Notes: generated by a model from the sequence alone, not told the origin. Counted from the first letter of the stretch, positions 31,766 through 40,348 are shown. The stretch is DNA of 64,000 bases from Kribbella pratensis (GCF_004365355.1 NZ_SODP01000004.1:652266-716265), one strand, 5' to 3'. Translations and numbers: made by a program.

Positions 31766-32461
31766 GTGACGGATGCGCATGTTGGGCTCGCAGGGCAGCT
31801 CGCCCGCCTGCCCCAGCGACAGGTGCTGAGCGACGACGTCTACGAGACGGTCAAGGGCCTGATCATGGACAGCGTGGTGGAGCCGGGCACCCGGCTGAAC
31901 ATCGACGCGCTGACCCGCGAGCTGGGCATCTCCCAGACCCCGATCCGGGAGTCACTGGCCCGGCTGGAGTCCGACGGCCTGGTGATCAAGGAGCCGCTGC
32001 GCGGGTACCGCGTGTCCTCGCGGCTGACCCGCGAGGAGTTCGAGGACCTGTTCGAGTACCGCCTGCACATCGAGCCCTGGGCGGCCGCGCGGGCTGCCGA
32101 GCGGTCCGGATCCGAGGACCTGGCCCGGTTGAAGGCGGAGATGCTCAGCTACACCGACGTACCCGACCGTCCGTCGTACGAGAGCTATCGCGCGATGGCG
32201 GCGCACGACCAGCGGTTCCACGACCTCGTCCTGGAGCTGGCCGGCAACGAGACGGCCCGCCTGTCCTTCCAGCGGACACACTGCCACCTGCATCTGTTCC
32301 GGCTGTACTACGGTGGCGGCATCGCGACGAAGGCGTTGCGAGAGCACAAGGTAGTGGTGACCGCTGTCCGCAAGGGCAACCCGGAGGAGGCGGCCGCGGC
32401 GATGCGGTCGCATATCGAAGCCTCGCGCGCCCGGCTGCGTCCCATCTTCGACCAGGACTGA
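31766..32461 (+). CDS. GntR-family regulator (FCD type)
   Basis: 231 aa. Winged helix: LSDDVYETVKGLIMDSVVEPGTRLNIDALTRELGISQTPIRESLARLESDGLV. The FCD domain has E-x-R-x-x-x-E-P (FEYRLHIEPWAA), DQRFHDLVLELAGN and H in REHKVVV and RSHIEASRARL. I chose GTG 31766, 6 nt after ggagga; in-frame ATG 31742 and GTG 31730 would add up to 12 residues. It is divergent from the dehydratase and 18 nt upstream of the hydrolase gene, so it probably regulates both. Confidence 0.9.
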   Translation: MTDAHVGLAGQLARLPQRQVLSDDVYETVKGLIMDSVVEPGTRLNIDALTRELGISQTPIRESLARLESDGLVIKEPLRGYRVSSRLTREEFEDLFEYRLHIEPWAAARAAERSGSEDLARLKAEMLSYTDVPDRPSYESYRAMAAHDQRFHDLVLELAGNETARLSFQRTHCHLHLFRLYYGGGIATKALREHKVVVTAVRKGNPEEAAAAMRSHIEASRARLRPIFDQD

Positions 32462-32479
32462 CTGAACCAGGGAGACTCT

Positions 32480-33328
32480 GTGGAACTGCTCCGCCTCGGT
32501 CCGATCGGCGAGGAGCGCCCGTACGTGCGCGCCGCCGACGGCACCGTCCACGACCTGACCCCGATCACCGCCGATATCGACGCCGCGTTCCTCGGCTCCG
32601 ACGGGATCGCGCGGACCCGCGCCGCCCTGGACGCCGGGGAGCTGCCGGTCGCCTCCGTCGACGGTCTCCGGATCGGCGCGCCGGTCGCCCGCCCGGGCGC
32701 GGTGGTCTGTATCGGTATGAACTACGCGGCGCACGCGGCCGAGGGCGGCGCCGAACCGCCGAAGCAGCCGATCGTCTTCTTCAAGCACCCGAACACTGTC
32801 GTCGGCCCGAACGACGACGTACTCGTGCCGCGCGGCTCGACCAAGACCGACTGGGAGGTCGAGCTCGCCGTCGTCATCGGCAAGCAGGCGCGGTACGTCG
32901 AATCCGACGAAGAGGCGCTCGCCTGCATCGCGGGGTACACCGTGTCGAACGACGTGTCGGAGCGGACCTTCCAGATCGAGGTCTCCGGCGGACAGTGGTC
33001 GAAGGGGAAGTGCTGCGAGACGTTCAACCCGCTCGGGCCCTCGCTGGTGCCGGCGTCCGAGGTGGATCCGACGAACCTCGCGCTGAAGTCGTGGGTGAAC
33101 GGCGAGCCGCGGCAGGACTCGAACACGCGCGACATGATCTTCTCGGTCGCGGCGCTGATCCGGGACCTCTCGCAGTACATGGTGCTCAGCCCGGGCGACA
33201 TCCTGAACACCGGTACGCCGGAGGGCGTGGCGCTGTCGGGCCGGTTCCCGTACCTGTCTCCGGGCGACACGATGGAGATGGAGATCGAGGGCCTGGGTCG
33301 CCAGAAGCAGTCCCTCGGCAAGGCCTGA
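32480..33328 (+). CDS. Fumarylacetoacetate hydrolase-family enzyme
   Basis: 282 aa. The FAH core is clear: VVCIGMNYAAHA, PIVFFKHPNTVVGPND, DWEVELAVVIG (metal Glu), GYTVSNDVSERTFQ, KCCETFNPLGPSLV and NTGTPEGVALS. In nonphosphorylated L-fucose and L-rhamnose routes an enzyme of this family cleaves the 2,4-diketo-3-deoxy acid to pyruvate plus lactate or a related product; other members hydrolyse acylpyruvates. GTG 32480 has a purine-rich site (cagggag) upstream. It is cotranscribed with the GntR gene. Confidence 0.87.
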   Translation: MELLRLGPIGEERPYVRAADGTVHDLTPITADIDAAFLGSDGIARTRAALDAGELPVASVDGLRIGAPVARPGAVVCIGMNYAAHAAEGGAEPPKQPIVFFKHPNTVVGPNDDVLVPRGSTKTDWEVELAVVIGKQARYVESDEEALACIAGYTVSNDVSERTFQIEVSGGQWSKGKCCETFNPLGPSLVPASEVDPTNLALKSWVNGEPRQDSNTRDMIFSVAALIRDLSQYMVLSPGDILNTGTPEGVALSGRFPYLSPGDTMEMEIEGLGRQKQSLGKA

Positions 33329-33361
33329 AAACTGTCCCCGGCCGGCTCTAGGGTCGGCCGG

Positions 33362-33964
33362 GTGACTGACTTCCTGGACAACATCCGCACCTCGTACGAC
33401 ACCGTCGCCGTCTCGTACGCCGAGCTCGTGGTCGACGGCGCCGACTGGGAGAACGAAGCCTTCGACCTGCTCGCGAAGCTCGTCGCCGGTAGCGGACGGA
33501 CAGTCCTCGATGTCGGCTGCGGGCCGGGGCGGACGACCGGCCTGCTCGCTGAGCGCGGTCTACGCGTGACCGGCATAGACCTGTCGCCCGGGATGATCGA
33601 GGTCGCCCGGCGCGACCATCCGGATCTCAACTTTCGTGTCGGGTCGATGACCGCGCTGGACGTCGCCGACGGCTCGGCCTCGGGCGTCGTGTCCTGGTGG
33701 TCGATCATTCACCTGCCGCGCGACGTCGTACCCCAGGCCTTCGCCGAGTTCTACCGCGTGCTCGCTCCCGGCGGTGTCCTGCTGCTGGGTTTCCATGTCG
33801 GTTCGGAGTCGAGCCATAAGACGTCCGGGTACGGCGGCCACCCGATGAACATCCACGTCCACCGGTGGACCGCGCCCGCGCTCACCGAACTCGCGGTCGC
33901 GGCGGGCTTCGCGCCGTACGTGGCGACCGAAATTCCCCACGACCGTCTGCTCTTCCAGAAGTAG
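33362..33964 (+). CDS. Class I SAM-dependent methyltransferase
   Basis: 200 aa. Motif I VLDVGCGPGRTTGLL, acidic strand end VTGIDLSPGMIEVARR, and post-I motif FRVGSMTALDVAD. YRVLAPGGVLLLGFHVG is the usual strand 5. The substrate is unknown. GTG 33362 begins 34 nt after the FAH gene, so it may be part of that transcript, but nothing links it to sugar catabolism. Confidence 0.87.
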   Translation: MTDFLDNIRTSYDTVAVSYAELVVDGADWENEAFDLLAKLVAGSGRTVLDVGCGPGRTTGLLAERGLRVTGIDLSPGMIEVARRDHPDLNFRVGSMTALDVADGSASGVVSWWSIIHLPRDVVPQAFAEFYRVLAPGGVLLLGFHVGSESSHKTSGYGGHPMNIHVHRWTAPALTELAVAAGFAPYVATEIPHDRLLFQK

Positions 33965-33973
33965 CCTCTGCGC

Positions 33974-34351
33974 ATGACATCTCGAGTGCGATCGGTGACG
34001 TTCGATACCCACAACCCGTACGAACTGGCCGGCTTCTGGCTGCAGGTGCTGAACGCCCCACGCCCCGACGACGATCACCCCGGCGACCCGTACGCGGCCG
34101 TGGTGACCGATTCCGTGACGCTCCTGTTCGAACAGAACAACGACGAGAAGGCTGCCAAGAACCGCGTCCACCTGGACCTCGAACCCGACATCCCCCGCGA
34201 CGAAGAGGTCGAACGCCTCATCGCCCTCGGCGCCACCATCGCCACCGACCACCGCAACCCCGACGGCACCGGGTGGGTAGTAATGCACGACCCCGAAGCC
34301 AACGAATTCTGCGTACTCCGAAGCGCCGCCGAACGAGCTGCAACCAGCTAA
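33974..34351 (+). CDS. VOC-superfamily (glyoxalase-like) protein
   Basis: 125 aa. Paired beta-alpha-beta-beta-beta units: VRSVTFDTHNPYELAGFWLQVL and NRVHLDLEPDI ... EVERLIALGATI ... WVVMHDPEANEFCVL. The ending DPEANEFCV is characteristic of the glyoxalase-like domain proteins of actinomycetes. The gene is 9 nt after the methyltransferase. Activity is unknown. A GC hairpin follows before the convergent gene. Confidence 0.82.
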   Translation: MTSRVRSVTFDTHNPYELAGFWLQVLNAPRPDDDHPGDPYAAVVTDSVTLLFEQNNDEKAAKNRVHLDLEPDIPRDEEVERLIALGATIATDHRNPDGTGWVVMHDPEANEFCVLRSAAERAATS

Positions 34352-34377
34352 GAGACCCCCCCGCGTGCAGACAAGCA

Positions 34378-34398
34378 CCCCGCGTGCTCCGCGCGGGG
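34378..34398. terminator. GC hairpin between convergent genes
   Basis: ccccgcg (34378-34384) pairs with cgcgggg (34392-34398) over a 7-nt loop, between the VOC stop at 34351 and the stop of the leftward gene at 34416. There is no T tract, so its role as a terminator is inferred from position. Confidence 0.45.
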
Positions 34399-34415
34399 CG
34401 GCTTGGCCGGATGGT

Positions 34416-34799
34416 CTACAGGTCGTCGACGTAGGGGGTTTGGCCGGTGAAGGTTAGCCGCCAGTCGGTGGTGTGGGCGTCGACGGTCAGGTCGTAGCCC
34501 TGGCGTCGGGCCGTCAGTTGGTGGTGGTCGTCGGTTGCGTCGGAGACCGTTACCTTCCAGCCGCGGGCTTCGAGGGTTTCGGCGGTGAAGCCGATTTGTG
34601 CGATCGGGTCGGGGGTTGTCGGATCGCCGGTTTCGACGGTGATCGTGCAGACGGACTCGGGGCCGCGGTCGTCGGAGAGGGCGCCTTGGTCGGCGGGGCC
34701 GACGTCCTGGGTGACCCTCGGTGTCTGGTCCGGTACGACGATCGCCGCCACCGCCATGAGCTCCGAGCGGAGGTAGTTTCGCGCTTCGGTCAACGTCAC
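34416..34799 (-). CDS. Small paralogous protein of DUF1023 operon (copy 3)
   Basis: 127 aa from GTG 34799. It is not a family I recognise. It aligns along its whole length with the next upstream gene product: ARNYLRSELMAVAAIVVPDQTP, DRGPESVCTITVETGDPTTPDP, LEARGWKVTVSDA and WRLTFTGQTP correspond to the same segments there. The shape (an amphipathic first helix, then three or four beta strands with a conserved E-T-G) suggests a small alpha-beta domain, cytoplasmic, with no signal peptide. A GTATC-cgt-GATAC palindrome precedes the start. It is probably the product of tandem duplication. Confidence 0.65.
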   Translation of the reverse strand: MTLTEARNYLRSELMAVAAIVVPDQTPRVTQDVGPADQGALSDDRGPESVCTITVETGDPTTPDPIAQIGFTAETLEARGWKVTVSDATDDHHQLTARRQGYDLTVDAHTTDWRLTFTGQTPYVDDL

Positions 34800-34855
34800 G
34801 GTATCCGTGATACACCGTGCGGCCGAGCCACGCGACACCAGGCCGCGTTTCGATA

Positions 34856-35227
34856 TCAGGAAACCAGCGGCGTCTCCCCGGTGAAGGTGATCCTCCAGTC
34901 CGACGCCCAAGCGTGTACGGCGACTTCGAACCCATCACGCGATGCGGCAACCCGGTAATGCCCGTTCTCCGGCTCGGCAACCTCGGCGTTCCATCCTCGA
35001 GCGCGCAAAACGTCCGCCGCAGCCGCGACCACAGCTGCCGGGTCCGGGTCCTTCCCGTTGCCCGTCTCAACCGACACCCGGCAGACGGTCGCGGGACCGC
35101 GCCCGTCGAACAACACACCCGGGTTCACCGGCCCAGGATCATGCGTCACCACAGGCTGCTGATCCGGTACGACGGCCGCCGCGACCGCCACCAACTCGCT
35201 CCGCAAGAACTCCCGACCGTCCGTCAT
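34856..35227 (-). CDS. Small paralogous protein of DUF1023 operon (copy 2)
   Basis: 123 aa, ATG 35227 overlapping the stop of the preceding 57-codon frame as ATGA. It contains GREFLRSELVAVAAAVVPDQQP, GRGPATVCRVSVETGNGKDP, VLRARGWNAEVAEP and DWRITFTGETP, all mirrored in the copy at 34416-34799. The function is unknown. Because it is downstream of a DUF1023 hydrolase in overlapping frames, it may be a partner, chaperone or immunity-like protein of that enzyme. Confidence 0.7.
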   Translation of the reverse strand: MTDGREFLRSELVAVAAAVVPDQQPVVTHDPGPVNPGVLFDGRGPATVCRVSVETGNGKDPDPAAVVAAAADVLRARGWNAEVAEPENGHYRVAASRDGFEVAVHAWASDWRITFTGETPLVS

Positions 35228-35397
35228 CCCCGCCCCCCTCCCGCCTGCCAACCCCGCACAACCCCAGCCGCCCAAGCAGCCCCCGGGGCAGCACTCCGTC
35301 CAGCAGAGCCAGTCTGCTCGCGAGCATCCAACTCGCCGCGTCCCGGTACGACGGTTGCCGCCACCACCTGACTCCGCATCAACTCACGCCCCGTCAT
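35224..35397 (-). CDS. 57-aa frame: truncated or decayed third paralog
   Basis: ATG 35397 overlaps the stop of the DUF1023 gene (ATGA) and its own stop overlaps the next start (ATGA). The first 19 residues (TGRELMRSQVVAATVVPG) match the start of the two paralogs; after that the frame is Gly/Ala-rich with no family resemblance. It is best read as a paralog that lost most of its length by deletion or frameshift, while the overlaps keep translation coupled through it. Whether the peptide is functional is unknown. Confidence 0.55.
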   Translation of the reverse strand: MTGRELMRSQVVAATVVPGRGELDAREQTGSAGRSAAPGAAWAAGVVRGWQAGGGRG

Positions 35398-36689
35398 CGC
35401 CTCGGCCCTTCCGCTCGCCGACCGCGCGTCACCCCGGTCGCCCGAGCAGCACGAGCCCGCCCGCCAGTACCCGTCCGCTCACCGGCGCCGAGCTGGCCGG
35501 CCCCGGGACCAACCCCACCGGACCCGGCAGAGCCCGACCCGACAGCGCCCCGACCAGCAGCCCCTGCCCGCTCACCGGCACCCAACTCGCCGGCGCCCTG
35601 CCCGCTGCCACCCTGCCCACCGCCGCCCGGTCCACCGGCGTCGATGTCTGAGGCAGCGGCTCGGGCGGAGGCCCTCGACGGTTTGGTCAGTGACACAACA
35701 CCGTCGTACACCTTCGAGGCTGCGCCGGCGACTGCGTTCAGCGGACCGCCCCACGAAGTCCCAAGCACCAACTTGGTCTCCGCGGACCGGCTGGTGTCCG
35801 TCGTCGTGATCGAAGCCAAATCGCCGCGCACCACCCGTCCGATGTTGCGGAGTGCCTCGCTGTTGGGGCGGTAATACTCGTTGTGCCAGTGCACCGACAC
35901 CGCCTCGTCGTTGGCGATCGGATCGTTCGTCGCCATCCGGATCGCGTCTGGGAAGGTCGCCGGATCAGGCCCGTGCCATTCGGAGTACGCGACGTAGTCC
36001 CCCGGCGCGCGTTCGACGTACAGCCGGGTCGGCGGTGGCACGAAGTCCGAGGCTTCGTCGACGTACTTCGTGATGCCCGGCGATCCGGTCATCACCACGC
36101 GCTTGGCCCGTCCGCCGTCCAGCAGCGCCTGCCCGAGCACGTCGGTGCCGTACGAGTGCGCGACCGCCGTCACCTCGGCGCCGTCAGCCTTCAACCCGTC
36201 GAGCTCGTTCAGGAACTCCGCCAGCCGCGGCCCACCCTCAAGCGCCGCATCCTTGCTCGCGGCCTGCACCAAACCCTGAGGCGAGTCGTAATCGAGCCAC
36301 ACCACGACAGCGGTCTCCGACGGACGGGCCTCCTGCCGGATCAGGTCGCCGCGGTCCGACTGTCCACGGAAGGTGTCCAGGCTGTTCCCCATCCCGGGCA
36401 CCAGGACCGCGACGTTCTTCGCGTGCCGAAGATCGCCGAGTACTTCGACAGCGCGCCCCTGTCCATCCACATCGACCTTGAGGAACTGCCGCGGCCGTTG
36501 AACGGCGACAACGTTGCCCTCGGCATCCAACGCCGATTCCGTGACCGGCGTCAGCAATTCCTTGACGGTGGCCAGCCGTCGCCGCTCGGCGTCGCTCGCG
36601 GAACCCGAGTCGACTGCTGACTGCAGGCGGACGCGGGCAGCTTCCAGCAACTCGAGATTCGCGCGATACCGCTCAGCCAGCTCGTCCAT
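35394..36689 (-). CDS. DUF1023 alpha/beta hydrolase with Gly-rich tail
   Basis: 431 aa. A helical N-terminal segment (ELAERYRANLELLEAARVRLQSAV) is followed by the hydrolase: VAVLVPGMGNSLDTF, YDSPQGLVQAASKDAA and the nucleophile elbow AVAHSYGTDVLGQA (Ser in H-S-Y-G), MTGSPGI, ERAPGDYVAYSEWHGPDP and a late HWHNEYYRPNSEAL. These are DUF1023 hallmarks. The last 95 residues are Gly/Ala/Ser low complexity with a twice-repeated GAG-Q/E-LGAGER unit. DUF1023 proteins in actinomycetes often accompany WXG100/type VII-like or toxin loci, so a role in that setting is possible. Confidence 0.85.
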   Translation of the reverse strand: MDELAERYRANLELLEAARVRLQSAVDSGSASDAERRRLATVKELLTPVTESALDAEGNVVAVQRPRQFLKVDVDGQGRAVEVLGDLRHAKNVAVLVPGMGNSLDTFRGQSDRGDLIRQEARPSETAVVVWLDYDSPQGLVQAASKDAALEGGPRLAEFLNELDGLKADGAEVTAVAHSYGTDVLGQALLDGGRAKRVVMTGSPGITKYVDEASDFVPPPTRLYVERAPGDYVAYSEWHGPDPATFPDAIRMATNDPIANDEAVSVHWHNEYYRPNSEALRNIGRVVRGDLASITTTDTSRSAETKLVLGTSWGGPLNAVAGAASKVYDGVVSLTKPSRASARAAASDIDAGGPGGGGQGGSGQGAGELGAGERAGAAGRGAVGSGSAGSGGVGPGAGQLGAGERTGTGGRARAARATGVTRGRRAEGPRR

Positions 36690-36836
36690 GGCATGACTCC
36701 CCGTGACAGCCGGTCACCTGGGCGTGAGACCGGACTGACCGCAGTCTGCCAGGCGACGAGGTCCGCCGCATCCCGTCAACCGACGACCTGTGGACATCCT
36801 GGTGACGATCGCGAGCCTGCCGGTCAGGTCGGAGGT

Positions 36837-37388
36837 TCAGCGCAGGGCGAGTGACCAGGAGCCGACGTTCAGGGACAGGTTGACGCTCGCCAGCGGCTGT
36901 ACGTCGACATGCCGGAGCGACTCGGCGGGCGCGTCGACGACGTACAGCACGATCGCCCGGACCACCGCCGGATGCACGACCGCGAGCACCGAGCTGTCGT
37001 CTTTGTGGCGCTCGGCAACATCGCCCAGCCAATCAGCGACCCGCGCGATCAGGTCGTTCTCCGTCTCGCCGCCGGGCGTCGCGGTGTGCGGTCGCTCAAG
37101 CCATGCCGCCACCTGCGTCGGCTCCGCGGCGAGCAACTCCTCCAGCTCGCGCCCGGCCCATTCGCCGTACTCACGGTCCCGCAGGGCCGGCTCGACCACG
37201 GCGTCGAATCCCAGCGCGGAGGCGGTCCGTACGGCGGCCCGCTCGGGCCCGGCGTACACCACCTCGGCCGAAAGCTTCAGCTCTCGCGCCGCCTCGAGAC
37301 CCGATGGGTCCGGATCCACGTCCCCGCCGAGCACAAGCGCCTGCAACGCAGGCGTGAGGGCATGCGCGACCACAGCCAAACCCGTCAA
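36837..37388 (-). CDS. Histidine phosphatase-family protein with variant RHG motif
   Basis: 183 aa from TTG 37388 (earlier in-frame starts are possible). VYAGPERAAVRTASALG, LRDREYGEWAGRELEEL, GGETENDLIARVADWL and VLAVVHPAVVRAIVLYVV follow the phosphoglycerate mutase-like pattern. The first motif, usually VxRHGxT, reads VVAHALTPA, so the phospho-acceptor His is kept but the Arg before it is lost. The late His (VVHPAV) is present. Substrate and activity are uncertain. It lies alone between two other leftward genes. Confidence 0.75.
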   Translation of the reverse strand: MTGLAVVAHALTPALQALVLGGDVDPDPSGLEAARELKLSAEVVYAGPERAAVRTASALGFDAVVEPALRDREYGEWAGRELEELLAAEPTQVAAWLERPHTATPGGETENDLIARVADWLGDVAERHKDDSSVLAVVHPAVVRAIVLYVVDAPAESLRHVDVQPLASVNLSLNVGSWSLALR

Positions 37389-37471
37389 CCTGCAGCCACC
37401 TTCGCTCAAGCCCCACACCGAAACCGTCCCAGCAGCGTAGCGGCACAGGCCCCCGGAACTGCGCAGCGTGA

Positions 37472-40189
37472 CTAGCGTGGCAAGACCTGGTCCAGTTGGC
37501 TGCGGCTGGCGATCTCCAGCTTCGAGAAGACCTTGCGGAGGTGGTACTGGACAGTGCGGGCGCTGATGAACAGGCGCGTGGCGATTTCCGGATTGGACAA
37601 CCCGTCCCGGGCCATTCGGGCTATCTGGGCCTCTTGGGCGGTCAGCTCGGTGCGTGTCGGCACGGCTCTCTTGCGAGCGGTGCCGCCGGCTGCCTGGAGC
37701 TCACGGCGGGCACGGTCGGCGAATCCGGCCAGGCCCATCGTCTCGAAGCTGGAGTGTGCCGTGCGGAGGTACTCGCGGGCATCCGTACGCCGCCGTTCCC
37801 GCCGCAACCACTCGCCGTACAGCAGTTGCGCACGGGCGAGCTCGACCTTCAATGCGGTCTTCTCCAGGTGGGCGATCGCCTCGCGGTACAGCCCCTCAGC
37901 CGTCTCGCCGGCCGTGACCAGCGCGCGGCATCGCGCGGACACTCCGAGCGCCCAGTCCGTCCCGGTCGCGTTGGCCATCTCCTCGACCGTCTGCGCGGCC
38001 CGGTGCGCAGTGTCGATCGCGCCGGTACGGACCGCCGCCTCCACCAACTCACTGGGCGAAAGCATCATCGAGCGGTCCTGACCTGCACGATGAGCCGCAT
38101 CAAACGCGTCCTGGTACCGCCCCAGCCCGTTGGCGAGCACCGCGGCCGCCCAGTCCGCGAACGCGACCCCGATGCCTTCGCCACGTCGCCTTCCGTCCCG
38201 CTGCGTCGCCTCGACCAGCGCCAGCGTCTCGGACCGATCCCCACGGAAGGCGGCCAGCGCGAGCCGACCGTACGGCGCGAGCTTGCCACCGGTCACCTCG
38301 TTCGCCGCCTCCACCTCGTCAGTCAGAGTGGCGGCCGTCTGCAGGTCGCCGGCGAACACCGACACATAGGCCAGCGACGTAAGAGCCAACGCGACATCAC
38401 TGAGTACTCCGGTCTGCCGCACGAGCTCCACGTGCCGCTGGGACAACTGCGCCCACCGCTCTGCGTCCCACAATCGCAGCGCCGTCGTGGTGGCCATCCA
38501 CAGCAGCTGCAGCTCCTCCTCGACAGACAGACCAGGGCCGAAGCCGGCCAGCGCCTTATGCAATGTCGGAGCACCCGACGCGTACCCGTCCCGGTAATAG
38601 AGCGCAGAACCCTCCAGCAGCAGGTCCACAGAGCGCGCGACGTCGGGCTGGGGAGCAGCGACGGCCAGCTGCGCGACAGCGAGCACATCGCCGTCCGGTG
38701 TGGCCAGGTGCCCGGCAAAGATCGCCGCCGACAACGCATCCAGGTACGTCGTACGTGCCAGCAGCACATCGACCTTTTCGAGCCGCCTGGCAGCCTTCAG
38801 CATCAGCTGCGGCGCGTCGTTCCCTCTGTTGGTCAGGAACGCGAGCCGTGCGTGTACGAGGTCCGCCCGGGCCCGCTGGAGCTCGCTGAGCTGCTCCCCC
38901 TCGGCCATGGCAAGCAGCTCGGCCGCCGAGTCGAACGCGCCGGTCTGCAGCTCGGCCTGTGCGGCTGCCAGTGCCCGCGCGGCTCGCTTGACCGGGTCGA
39001 TCGTCAGCGCGGCGGACCGCTGCAGGAACGCAGCTGTTGCCGCAAACCCGCTCCGGGCCTGTGCCCGCCCGGCCGACCGCTCCAGCTCCTCCGCAATCTC
39101 CTCGTCCGGCCCGGCCGCGCCCTGCGCCCGGTGCCACGCGCGCCGATCCGGGTCGGACGCGGCGTCGGTCTCAGCGGCCAGCGCCTGATGGACCTCGCGC
39201 TGCTCGGCTGCCGACGCGGAGCAGTACGCCGCGGATCGCACCAGCGGGTGCCGGAACCGGATCCGGTTCGCGAACTCCGCCAGCCCCGCATCGGCCGCCG
39301 GAGTGGCAGCCTGCGGATCGATCCCGAGCCGTACGGCGGCCCGTCGTACCAAAGCGTCGTCGCCGGAGGGCTCAGCCGCCGCAAGCAGGAGCAGGCGCCG
39401 GGTCTCGGGCGGCATCGCGGTCACTCGCTGGATGAAGCTTTCCTCGATACCGGTCACGCTGGGCAGCCCGAAGCCGCCGGCCAACTGCGCCGGGGTCAAC
39501 CCACGCGGCAATTCGAGCAACGCCAGCGGGTTTCCGTGCGCCTCAGCGACCAGTTGGTCGCGGACCTGCGCATCGATCGGCGCGGTCAGTACGGCGTCCA
39601 GCAGCGAACGCGCGTCGGCATCACGCAGGCCACCGATCTGGTACTCCGGCAATCCGGTGAGAATCTGTCCGACCTCACGGGTGGCGAAGACGAGGCCAAG
39701 GGACTCAGCGCCCAGCCGACGAGCCACGAACGACAGGATCTGCGCAGAACACCGGTCCAGCCACTGCTGATCGTCGACGAGGCACAGCAGCGGCTGGTCG
39801 ACCGCAGCCTCCGCCAGCAGGCTCAGAACGCCCAGACCGATCAGGAACATGTCCGGGGGCGGCCCGGCACTGATACCGAACACAGTCCGCAACGCCTCGG
39901 CTTGCGGCGTGGGCAACCGGTCGAGCAGGTCGAACGCAGGCGCACACACCTGGTGGAGTGCGGCGAAAGCCAACTCCATCTCCGACTGCACACCAGACAC
40001 CCGTACTACCTGCCCGCGGTGCGCCCGAGCCGCCAGGTAGTCCATCAGTGCCGACTTGCCGACCCCAGCTTCGCCGGACAGCACCAGCGCCCGGCTCTGC
40101 CCCGAGCACACCGCACTGATGAGCTGATCGAGCGCATCGCATTCCGTGTCGCGCCCAGTCAGCTCAGCAGAGCGATGGAGAGGAAGCAC
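37472..40189 (-). CDS. LAL-type LuxR-family regulator (AAA ATPase plus HTH)
   Basis: 905 aa. The N-terminal ATPase has Walker A LSGEAGVGKSAL and Walker B LLCLVDDQQWLD. A long helical-repeat middle region follows, and the C-terminal LuxR HTH reads LTAQEAQIARMARDGLSNPEIATRLFISARTVQYHLRKVFSKL. The size and order are those of LAL regulators (MalT-like), which respond to a ligand and often control oxidative or secondary metabolism. GTG 40189 is the start. It is divergent from the DUF427 operon across an 8-bp inverted repeat, so it is the likely activator of that operon. Confidence 0.9.
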   Translation of the reverse strand: MLPLHRSAELTGRDTECDALDQLISAVCSGQSRALVLSGEAGVGKSALMDYLAARAHRGQVVRVSGVQSEMELAFAALHQVCAPAFDLLDRLPTPQAEALRTVFGISAGPPPDMFLIGLGVLSLLAEAAVDQPLLCLVDDQQWLDRCSAQILSFVARRLGAESLGLVFATREVGQILTGLPEYQIGGLRDADARSLLDAVLTAPIDAQVRDQLVAEAHGNPLALLELPRGLTPAQLAGGFGLPSVTGIEESFIQRVTAMPPETRRLLLLAAAEPSGDDALVRRAAVRLGIDPQAATPAADAGLAEFANRIRFRHPLVRSAAYCSASAAEQREVHQALAAETDAASDPDRRAWHRAQGAAGPDEEIAEELERSAGRAQARSGFAATAAFLQRSAALTIDPVKRAARALAAAQAELQTGAFDSAAELLAMAEGEQLSELQRARADLVHARLAFLTNRGNDAPQLMLKAARRLEKVDVLLARTTYLDALSAAIFAGHLATPDGDVLAVAQLAVAAPQPDVARSVDLLLEGSALYYRDGYASGAPTLHKALAGFGPGLSVEEELQLLWMATTTALRLWDAERWAQLSQRHVELVRQTGVLSDVALALTSLAYVSVFAGDLQTAATLTDEVEAANEVTGGKLAPYGRLALAAFRGDRSETLALVEATQRDGRRRGEGIGVAFADWAAAVLANGLGRYQDAFDAAHRAGQDRSMMLSPSELVEAAVRTGAIDTAHRAAQTVEEMANATGTDWALGVSARCRALVTAGETAEGLYREAIAHLEKTALKVELARAQLLYGEWLRRERRRTDAREYLRTAHSSFETMGLAGFADRARRELQAAGGTARKRAVPTRTELTAQEAQIARMARDGLSNPEIATRLFISARTVQYHLRKVFSKLEIASRSQLDQVLPR

Positions 40190-40263
40190 AGCCTCAAGGT
40201 ATCCCGCGCTTGCCGGCGTCGCCGAGTGGCTAGCCAGTGGCGGATGCGAACCGATTCATGCCT

Positions 40264-40286
40264 GTCGCACCCTCTATCGGTGCGAC
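40264..40286. promoter_or_regulatory. Inverted repeat GTCGCACC-N7-GGTGCGAC, candidate operator
   Basis: gtcgcacc (40264-40271) and ggtgcgac (40279-40286) are perfect 8-bp arms in the 159-nt gap between the LAL regulator (start 40189) and the DUF427 gene (start 40349). A LuxR-type HTH dimer would suit such a site. There is no direct evidence of binding. Confidence 0.45.
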
Positions 40287-40348
40287 GAGCAGCCCTCAGA
40301 GCCGTTCGTGTTCCGTAAGCGTTCTGGTGATCTGAACGGAGATGCGTG

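Noticed and set aside
40205..40260. tRNA-like words (gccgagtggctagccag, gcgaaccgatt) upstream of the DUF427 gene
   Set aside because: No acceptor stem, anticodon stem or CCA-side pairing could be drawn.
37496..40318. 940-codon frame on the + strand opposite the LAL regulator
   Set aside because: Antisense of a convincing ATPase-HTH protein; no recognisable domain.
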